From assembly GCA_010027105.1 (NCBI GenBank), contig RGVT01000116.1, forward strand, positions 1-7,773: DNA of 7,773 bases, given 5' to 3'. The number at the start of each line of letters is the position of its first letter. Position 1 is the stretch's first letter. Of the stretch, positions 1 to 7,400 are shown one piece after another. The position numbers and the translations under genes were made by a program. Source of the DNA: Planctomycetia bacterium (GTDB lineage Bacteria > Planctomycetota > Planctomycetia > Pirellulales > UBA1268). The notes beneath the pieces are model-generated. The model was not told where the DNA came from. It saw only the letters and a list, made by a program, of their open reading frames with translations, and searched no databases.

Positions 1-59
1 CCTCGCGGGCCTTGTCGAAGGCCGCAGCGGCCTCCTGCAGCCGGCCGGCGATCGCGTCG
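1..59. repeat. 59-bp exact direct repeat, copy 1 (at the window edge)
   Basis: Bases 1-59 are identical to 2492-2550 in the same orientation; base 60 (C) differs from 2551 (G). In copy 1 the sequence forms the 3' side of the visible ribD frame. The codons for Asp-Ala-Ile are in phase in both genes, so the RibD frame passes into the SEC-C frame without a shift. Confidence 0.97.
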
Positions 60-643
60 CAGCGGCCGCGCAACTCGTGCACGAGCCGGCGCGACTCCTC
101 CGACGAGATCCAGCGGTCGGTCGGCCCGTCCGCAGCCGGGGCCGCCACGTGGCCGTCGAGGGAGATCGCCCACTTCGCGATCACCCAGGGGAGGCCCGCG
201 GTGACGAGTTTCGTGAACGGGGCGACGAGGCGGGCGGCCTCGCGCTCGCAGAGCCCCGCGTCGACGGCGATCCCCGCGGCGCGCAGCGCCGCGATCCCGC
301 GGCCCGCCACCTCCGCGAACGGGTCGCCCGTGGCGACGACGACGCGGGCGATGCCCGCCGCGGTGATCGCGGCCGTGCACGGCGGCGTCTTGCCGTGGTG
401 GCAGCAGGGCTCGAGCGTCACGAAGAGCGTGCCGCCGCGGGCGGCGCCGCCCGCCGCCGCGAGGGCGACGACCTCGGCGTGCGGCCCGCCGAAGCGAGCG
501 TGCCAGCCCGTGCCCGCGAGCGTGCCGTCGGCGGCCGTCACGACGGCGCCGACCAGCGGGTTGGGCTCCACGTGCCCCGCCCCGCGGCGGGCGAGGTCGA
601 GGGCCTGCCGCATCGCCGCCTCTTCACGCACCGTCCACGCCAT
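1..643 (-). CDS. ribD: RibD, riboflavin biosynthesis deaminase/reductase, N-terminal part only (3' side missing or chimeric)
   Basis: RibD carries out two cytosolic steps of riboflavin synthesis: deamination of diaminohydroxyphosphoribosylaminopyrimidine and reduction of the ribose side chain. The ATG at 643-641 gives MAWTVREEAAMRQALDLARR, and the deaminase signature follows: PNPLVGAVV (residues 27-35), the catalytic HAE (H55, E57) and EPCCHHGKTPPC (78-89), whose C80 and C89 are the expected zinc ligands with H55. The reductase domain begins at about 152 (PWVIAKWAISLDGHVA, then DRWISS and RLVHELRGRCDAI to residue 198). At that point the family continues with a VGxGTVLxDDP-like stretch. Here the frame instead reads AGRLQEAAAAFDKARE, identical to part of the neighbouring SEC-C/TPR protein, because bases 1-59 repeat 2492-2550. 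About 200 residues of reductase domain are therefore absent. The gene follows the SEC-C gene by 13 nt with only a weak ribosome-binding site (GGGA), suggesting one operon. Identification is firm; the state of the 3' half is unresolved. Confidence 0.9.
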   Translation of the reverse strand, partial: MAWTVREEAAMRQALDLARRGAGHVEPNPLVGAVVTAADGTLAGTGWHARFGGPHAEVVALAAAGGAARGGTLFVTLEPCCHHGKTPPCTAAITAAGIARVVVATGDPFAEVAGRGIAALRAAGIAVDAGLCEREAARLVAPFTKLVTAGLPWVIAKWAISLDGHVAAPAADGPTDRWISSEESRRLVHELRGRCDAIAGRLQEAAAAFDKARE

Positions 644-656
644 GCCGCAGGTCCCG

Positions 657-2852
657 TCAGCCCGGCGTCCAGATCGTCTTCTTCTCGGCCGGCCGCCCCG
701 GAGCCTGCGCGCCCGGCGTCCAGATGCCCGAGGGGGCGGCAGGCGCCGCCGCCGGCACCGCGCCCGGCTGGCCCATGCCCGCGGGCAGGCCGGCGCCGGG
801 CATGCCTCCGGCGGCCTGCGCGGCCATCATGCCCGGCAGGTCGACGCCCGCCTCCATGAGCACCTGCGCGAGCGCCTCGAGCACCTTCTGGTCGCGGGCG
901 TGATGCCGCCGCAGGCCGTCGAGCAGCCGGGCGATCTCGGCCTGGTCGCCACGCTGCAGGCGGACGCGGAGTTCGGCGACGTCGAGCATGCCCTCGCTCG
1001 CCCCGAGCGCCTTGGCGAGCTCCCGCAGGCGGCCGATCACCTCGAGCTTCTCGACCGTGTTCGTGGCCCGGTCTTCGAGCAGGCTCCAGGCCTCCCAGCG
1101 GTCTTCGGGCGTCGCGTCGGGTCGGGCGACGAGGGCCCGGGCCGAGCGTTCGGCGGCGAGCTCGAAGCCGGCGTCGAGGGCAGTGACGAACACGCCGCGC
1201 AGCTGGTCGAGGTCGACCTTCGTGAAGTCGAGCCGGTGCCAGCGGAGCGGCGGCACCGCCTCGAGGGGGCGGGCGGAATCGATCGTGGCCGGCGCGGGCA
1301 TGCCGAGCCGGGCCCGGATCTCCGTCCAGGCGGCCGACTCGTCGCGGCCGTGGGCCGTCGCCTCCCCCTCGCCCACGAGCGCGGCGACGCGCCTCGCCCC
1401 GACGGCGTCGCCAAGCGCCTCGCGGGGCGACTTGCCGAGGAGCTCGGGCAGGGCCGAGTCGGGCCAGAGAGCGACGAACCGCTTCCAGACGGCGGCCGAC
1501 TGGGCCGCCAGCATCGTGTCGACGAGCGACGGCTGGCCGGCGGGAGCGGCCGTGACGGGCTCCGCAGGAGGCTCGAGGCGGAACTGCGCCCCGCGGAGCC
1601 AGTTCGTGGGCGTGGCGCCCGGGAGCGCGGCGGGGAGCGCGTCGCCGAACGAGACGCCGAGCACGGGCTCGAGGATCGAGCGGGCCGTCGCGACGTCGGG
1701 CTGGAAGCCCTGCAGCGTGGCCTCGGGCTCGCGGTCGGTCTGCCGGCCGAAGATCAGCACGGTGGCCAGGAGCCGGGCGGGCTGCTCGTGGGTCGGGGCC
1801 GTCTCGAAGACCCGCCACGCCGACCGCGGCGGCGCGGCGCCCCGCGCCGTCCACTGCGAGCGGTCGAAGGGAGCGGGATCGAAGTGGCCGTCGTGCCGCA
1901 GCTTGTCCTCGAGCAGGTCGAGCGCGGCGGAGCCCTCCGCGCCGAGGGCGAGCGCGGCCGAGCGGCGCTCGTAGGGCACGATCGGCGAGCGGTCTTCGTC
2001 GGCCTCCGTCTCCAGCGCGATCCCCCGGCCCGTCGCCTCCACGGCGTCTTCGGCGGGCGTGCCGCGCATCGCGGCGACGGCGAGCCACGCCTCGGCCGCC
2101 TCGAACGGCCGGGCCAGCATCTCGCAGATGAGCGCGATGTTCGTGAACAGCGGCCGGCTCTCCCCCGCCACGCCCTTCAGGCTGCGGAACGCCGTGAGCG
2201 CCTTGCCGAGCCGCCATGCCCGCGCGTGCGCGAGGCCCGTCGCGAAGTCGGGAGCCCACGCCGAATCGGCGGGAGCCTCCTCGAGCTGCACCTTCGTGCG
2301 GAGCGCCGCCGGCACTCCCGACGAGCCGACCACGGCCGCGAGCAACCGCTGCTCCTCGGCCGTGCCGAGCGACTCGTCCATCATCCACTCGACGATCCCC
2401 TGGGCGAAGCCGGTGTGGCCGGCCTGGGCCGCCGCCTGCACGAGCGTGGCGGCGATCCGGACGAGGTCGGGCGACACGTCGGCGCCCGCCGCCTCGCGGG
2501 CCTTGTCGAAGGCCGCAGCGGCCTCCTGCAGCCGGCCGGCGATCGCGTCGGCCACCGCGGTGTGGCCGAGAGCGAGGGGGTTGTCGGGAAACGCAGCCAG
2601 GAAGGCCTGGCTCGCGGCCGCCGCCTCCGCGAACTTCCGCGTCGCCAGGAGCAGCTTCACCTGCGTGGCCATGAGGCAGGCGCGGCCCGGATGCTTGGCG
2701 GCGAGCCGCTCCACCTGCTCGAGCGCGGCCGACACCTGCTCGCCCTCCACGAGCCGGTCGATCTGCTCGAGGTCGCCGGTGAGGTCGGCACAGCAGAACT
2801 TGATCTTCTTGCCGGTGCCGCCGGGGCACGGGGCGTAGAGGTCGATCGCCAT
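657..2852 (-). CDS. SEC-C-motif / TPR-like planctomycete protein of unknown function, 731 aa
   Basis: The function is not known. The protein opens with MAIDLYAPCPGGTGKKIKFCC (residues 1-21), a SEC-C-like zinc motif with C9, C20 and C21; the second Cys of the usual CPCGSGKK form is Gly11. Residues of about 25-150 are Ala/Leu-rich helical pairs resembling TPRs (for example AALEQVERLAAKHPGRACLM and AIAGRLQEAAAAFDKAREAA). The middle is largely helical with no enzyme motif that I recognise. The C-terminus is a Pro/Gly/Ala/Met-rich linker (about 665-709) followed by IWTPG twice, at 710-714 and at the extreme end 727-731. There is no signal peptide or membrane segment, so it is probably cytoplasmic. 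I chose the ATG at 2852 because the SEC-C motif starts immediately after it and AGGAG lies 11 nt upstream. An in-frame start at 2984 would add 44 residues of non-conserved-looking sequence and run into the divergent gene. It is divergent from the sigma-54 activator and followed 13 nt later by ribD. SEC-C proteins are often linked to protein quality control or nucleic-acid binding, but no role can be assigned here. Confidence 0.85.
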   Translation of the reverse strand: MAIDLYAPCPGGTGKKIKFCCADLTGDLEQIDRLVEGEQVSAALEQVERLAAKHPGRACLMATQVKLLLATRKFAEAAAASQAFLAAFPDNPLALGHTAVADAIAGRLQEAAAAFDKAREAAGADVSPDLVRIAATLVQAAAQAGHTGFAQGIVEWMMDESLGTAEEQRLLAAVVGSSGVPAALRTKVQLEEAPADSAWAPDFATGLAHARAWRLGKALTAFRSLKGVAGESRPLFTNIALICEMLARPFEAAEAWLAVAAMRGTPAEDAVEATGRGIALETEADEDRSPIVPYERRSAALALGAEGSAALDLLEDKLRHDGHFDPAPFDRSQWTARGAAPPRSAWRVFETAPTHEQPARLLATVLIFGRQTDREPEATLQGFQPDVATARSILEPVLGVSFGDALPAALPGATPTNWLRGAQFRLEPPAEPVTAAPAGQPSLVDTMLAAQSAAVWKRFVALWPDSALPELLGKSPREALGDAVGARRVAALVGEGEATAHGRDESAAWTEIRARLGMPAPATIDSARPLEAVPPLRWHRLDFTKVDLDQLRGVFVTALDAGFELAAERSARALVARPDATPEDRWEAWSLLEDRATNTVEKLEVIGRLRELAKALGASEGMLDVAELRVRLQRGDQAEIARLLDGLRRHHARDQKVLEALAQVLMEAGVDLPGMMAAQAAGGMPGAGLPAGMGQPGAVPAAAPAAPSGIWTPGAQAPGRPAEKKTIWTPG
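660..725. repeat. 15-bp direct repeat encoding a duplicated C-terminal IWTPG
   Basis: GCCCGGCGTCCAGAT occurs at 660-674 and again at 711-725. On the minus strand both encode Ile-Trp-Thr-Pro-Gly with identical codons, 17 residues apart, the second copy ending the protein. Confidence 0.9.
2492..2550. repeat. 59-bp exact direct repeat, copy 2 (inside the SEC-C/TPR gene)
   Basis: This is the natural context of the repeat: it encodes part of a helical pair (DAIAGRLQEAAAAFDKARE, from residue 102) of the SEC-C/TPR protein, whose frame is continuous on both sides. Copy 1 is therefore the displaced one. Confidence 0.95.
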
Positions 2853-2899
2853 GGATGCGGAGGCTCCTGTCCCCGTCGAGAAAAATCGATTCGCGGGGG

Positions 2900-2911
2900 A
2901 TTCGGCCGAAT
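2900..2911. repeat. 12-bp perfect palindrome ATTCGGCCGAAT (possible operator)
   Basis: The palindrome is perfect over 12 bp with no spacer. It overlaps the proposed -10 (2909-2914) and transcription start of the SEC-C gene, a position suited to a dimeric repressor or autoregulator. A single copy is visible, so function is speculative. Confidence 0.3.
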
Positions 2912-2937
2912 GTACCAGCGCCGCGTGACGCTGTCGG
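2909..2937 (-). promoter_or_regulatory. candidate sigma-70-type promoter for the SEC-C/ribD unit
   Basis: Read on the minus strand, CCGACA (2937-2932, 4 of 6 to TTGACA) and TACATT (2914-2909, 4 of 6 to TATAAT) are separated by 17 bp. Transcription would start near 2902, about 50 nt before the ATG at 2852. It overlaps the opposite-strand promoter candidate, so the two directions could interfere. The match is weak. Confidence 0.3.
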
Positions 2938-2953
2938 GGGCCGGGGCAATAAT
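2925..2953 (+). promoter_or_regulatory. candidate sigma-70-type promoter for the sigma-54 activator gene
   Basis: The -35 candidate is GTGACG (2925-2930, 4 of 6 to TTGACA) and the -10 candidate is AATAAT (2948-2953, 5 of 6 to TATAAT), with a 17-bp spacer. Transcription would begin near 2960, giving a leader of only about 23 nt before the ATG at 2983. No Shine-Dalgarno sequence precedes that ATG (GAAACCAACCACC), which is common in planctomycetes. This is based on consensus match only; planctomycete promoter consensus is poorly defined. Confidence 0.4.
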
Positions 2954-2960
2954 GCCGCCG
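2945..2960 (-). promoter_or_regulatory. possible sigma-54 (-24/-12) promoter element facing the SEC-C gene
   Basis: On the minus strand the sequence CGGCGGCATTATTGCC has GGC at -24 and TTGC at -12 with exactly ten bases between the invariant GG and GC, as in TGGCACG-N4-TTGCW. The outer and middle consensus bases (first T, ACG after GGC, last W) do not match. It would start a transcript near 2934, about 80 nt upstream of the SEC-C ATG. The neighbouring divergent gene encodes a sigma-54 activator, which raises the plausibility. The same bases serve as the -10 candidate of the plus-strand promoter. Confidence 0.3.
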
Positions 2961-2982
2961 GCGGGCCCCGAAACCAACCACC

Positions 2983-4373
<1,391 letters not shown>

Positions 4374-4374
<1 letters not shown>

Positions 4375-4396
4375 GTGCAGATTGTCGATCTGCACC
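4374..4396. terminator. perfect hairpin directly after the activator stop codon
   Basis: GGTGCAGAT (4374-4382) pairs with ATCTGCACC (4388-4396), giving a 9-bp perfect stem around a 5-nt loop (TGTCG). It begins at the last base of the TAG stop. There is no T-run after it on either strand, so it may be a non-canonical terminator, an mRNA 3'-end stabiliser or a dispersed palindromic repeat. Confidence 0.5.
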
Positions 4397-4419
4397 CGCG
4401 GACGACGCCGGTCTCACCT

Positions 4420-4442
4420 GCCGCAGAGTGCCACTCTGCGGC
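4420..4442. terminator. second perfect hairpin in the convergent gap
   Basis: GCCGCAGAGT (4420-4429) pairs with ACTCTGCGGC (4433-4442), a 10-bp perfect stem with a 3-nt loop. It lies 25 nt beyond the minus-strand stop at 4468-4470 and 23 nt beyond the first hairpin, so it could end both convergent transcripts. It lacks a T-run. I associate similar GCCGCAGAGTG-type inverted repeats with planctomycete intergenic DNA from memory; this needs checking. Confidence 0.5.
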
Positions 4443-4467
4443 TACTGGCGGGGGCTGCGGAAGCGAA

Positions 4468-7400
4468 TCACTTCAGCGTGCGCAGGAACTCGACGACGTC
4501 GAGCAGCTCGTTGGGCGAGAGCGTGGCGGCGAGGCCCTCGGGCATGCTGCTCTGCTTGAGCTTCTGCCGCTCGTCGATCTCGGCCGTCTTGATCTTCTTC
4601 TGCTCCTTGCCGTCGAAGATCACGAGCTCCTCGGGCGATTCGCTCACGAGCAGGCCCGTGATGCTCCGGCCGTCGTCGGTGACGACGAGCGTCGAGAGAT
4701 ACTTGTCGTCGACCTGGGCGTTGGGATCGATGATCGACTCGACGAGCTTGTAGGAGTCGAGCCGCTTGGCCACGCCGTTCATCTCGGGGCCGAGGTTCGC
4801 CCCCTCGTTGCCGACCTTGTGGCAGTTGATACACACGCGCCGGAACACGGCCTTGCCGTTGTCGACGTTGCCCCCGGTGATTCCCGCGAGCGACGTCATC
4901 GCCTTGTTCCGCTGCTCCTCGCTCGTCGGCTCCTTGGAGAGCAGGATCGCGAGGTGCGGCGTGATCTCGGCCGCCTTCTTGTCGAGCCCGAGCACGCTCT
5001 CGATGATCCCGAAGGCGGGCGTGCCCTTGCTCGCGAACGTGCCCGCCGCGTGCTCCTTCTTCCACACGTCGATGTTCGCCCCGAGCGCGGCGTCGCAGGT
5101 GTAGGCGATGAACCGGTCGGAGGGCTCGACGTTCGCCGCCGCGATCACCGCCCGCATCGCGTCGAGCGTGCCGAAGAAGCTCAGGCCCCGCACCGCTTCG
5201 CAGCGGACGCGGGCGCTCGGGTCGCCGGCCTTGGCGATGAGCAGTTTCTCGGTGTCGGGGAAGCGGTCGCGCTCGTCGGCGAGCACTCGCGTGGCTGCGG
5301 CCCGGGCGTCGGGCACCTGGGATTCGAGCAGCCTCGTGAGCAGGCCGCGGTCGACGGCGTGGAAGCACTGCTCGAGCCAGAGCACCTCCGTGGCGAGCCG
5401 GTCGGCCGCGGGATCGGAGGCGACTGTGCCGAGCCAGTCCTTCGCCGCCGCGAGCACCTCGGCCCGCGGGCGGGCCTGGAGGTCGGCGCGGGCGCGGTAG
5501 CGGGTGCGCCACTCGGGGCTCTTGAGCTGCTCGAGCACCTCGGCGGTCGACCTGCCCGATTGCGTCTCGGGCTTCACGAGGGGCTTGTCCCGATAGACGA
5601 GCCGGTAGATGCGGCCGTGCACGTGGTCGCGGTTGGGGTCGCGCTGGCTGTATTGCATGTGGCCGATGAGCGGGTTGGCCCAGTCGCCGAACCAGAGGGC
5701 GCCGTCGGGGCCGATCTGCGGATCGACCGGCCGGAAGTGCTTGTCGGTGCTCTTGACGAGGTCGAAGGGGGTCTTCGGGTCCTTCGGGTCGTGCCGCACC
5801 CGCTCCCCCTTGTAGCCGGCGCCGTCGTCGGAGAACGTCCAGCGAGGCATGCCGTTCATGTTGATCACGCAGGCGTAGATGAACTGGTCCTGCACGTCGT
5901 CGGGAAACTGCCGCGTGTGCAAAAACTCGCTGCCGACGACCGGCCGCATCCCCTCGGTGTTGAAGACCGGGCCCATCCCCTTGCGGCCGCCGTATTGTTT
6001 GCCGGAGAGGGGCGTGTCCCAGTGCTGGGCGGCGCCGGTGCCGTCGCCGCAGATGCCCTGGCCCCACTCGTTGAACACGTAGCACCAGGGGTTGCCGTAG
6101 CCGGGCGTGTTGAAGTGGCTGATCTTCCAGGTGCGCGGGTCGAGCACGTAGGCCCCCGACGACCCGTAGTTGCGGAACGGGCCCCACGGCGTTTCGAGCG
6201 CCGTGCTCATCGCCACGCCCTCGAGCATGTGGAGCAGCCCCGGCGGGCTCATTTCGAAGGCGCCGCTCGTGTGGTGCGTGTCTTCGGTCGCCCAGCCGTC
6301 GAGCACGTGGACGACCACGTCGGCCTTGTCGTCGCCGTTGGTGTCCTTGAGCCAGAGCATGCGCGGCTGGTCGACCACGAGCACGCCCCCGTCGAAGAAC
6401 TGGAAGCCGGTCGGGCAGTGGAGCTTGTCGTAGAAGACCGTGCTCTTGTCGGCTTTCTCGTCGCCGTCGGTGTCTTCGAGGATCACGAGCTTGTCGGCCG
6501 GCTTGGGATCGCCCGGCCGCCACTGCGGATAGCTCGGCATCGTGGAGACCCAGAGGCGGCCCTTGGAGTCGAAGGCCAGTTGCACCGGTTTGGCGAGCTC
6601 GGGGAATTTCCGCTCGTCGGCGAAGAGCCGCATCTCGAAGCCGTCGGGGACCGTGCAGGTCTTGATCACGTCCTCGGGCGACTTGATCACCGGGCCGCCC
6701 TCGGCGTTTTCGCTGTAGGCCTGCCGCGGCTCGCCGAAGCGGGTCTTGGGCACGATGAGGTCGCCCGTCTTCGAATCATCGGGCTCGGGCGGCACGGGGC
6801 GGCCGGCGGCGATGTCCCACACGTAGGCGTCGCGCACGGCCGCCATGGTGCGGAGCTTGACGTACTCGCGGGGGAAGGTCTCGGTGTCAAACGTGCGGCG
6901 GCCGCCATAGATGTACCAGCCGTTGACCATCCGGTGGTCCTGCATGGTGATCCACGCCTTGTCGATCACCGCGGCCTCGAGCTTCGAAAAGGCCTCGGCG
7001 GCGAGTTTCTTCGCGGCGGGGGCGCCGAAGAGCTTTTCATCGAGCAGCGTGCCCACGACCTTGTCGCCCGCGTCGTTCACGTGGCAGCCGTTGATCGTGT
7101 GCTGGAGACCCGGCTGGGCGGCGAAGGCCTCGCGCGTCGCGTCGAAGAGATCGACGAACGCGAGCCCCTTCTGCGCGGCGACGTCGCGGGCGGCGTCGCG
7201 GTAGAGGGCGAGCGTCTTGTTCTGGGCGTCGGCGTCGGGCAGGAGCGGATCGCCCGAGGCCTCGACGGCGATCGGCGAGACGATCACGAACCGCGGGGCG
7301 GCCTTCGTGTCGTCGCGGGGATACTTCGCGGCGAGATCGCCAAGCAGGTTCAGATAGTCGGCCTTGAACTTCGCGACCTTGTCGGGCCCGGCGAACGACT

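Larger units (their letters stand above)
2853..2982. promoter_or_regulatory. divergent intergenic region between the SEC-C gene and the sigma-54 activator
   Basis: This 130-bp gap contains the only AT-richer patches of the left half: AAAAATCGATT near 2881-2891, AATGTA at 2909-2914 and CAATAAT at 2947-2953. It must hold the start signals for both divergent genes. The individual candidates are listed separately; several overlap, so they cannot all be used simultaneously. Confidence 0.75.

Noticed and set aside
4442..6523. Minus-strand open frame of 693 codons inside the PVC cytochrome gene
   Set aside because: It is a +1-type shadow, highly Arg-rich, while the overlapping frame has CINCH, propeller and HEAT features.
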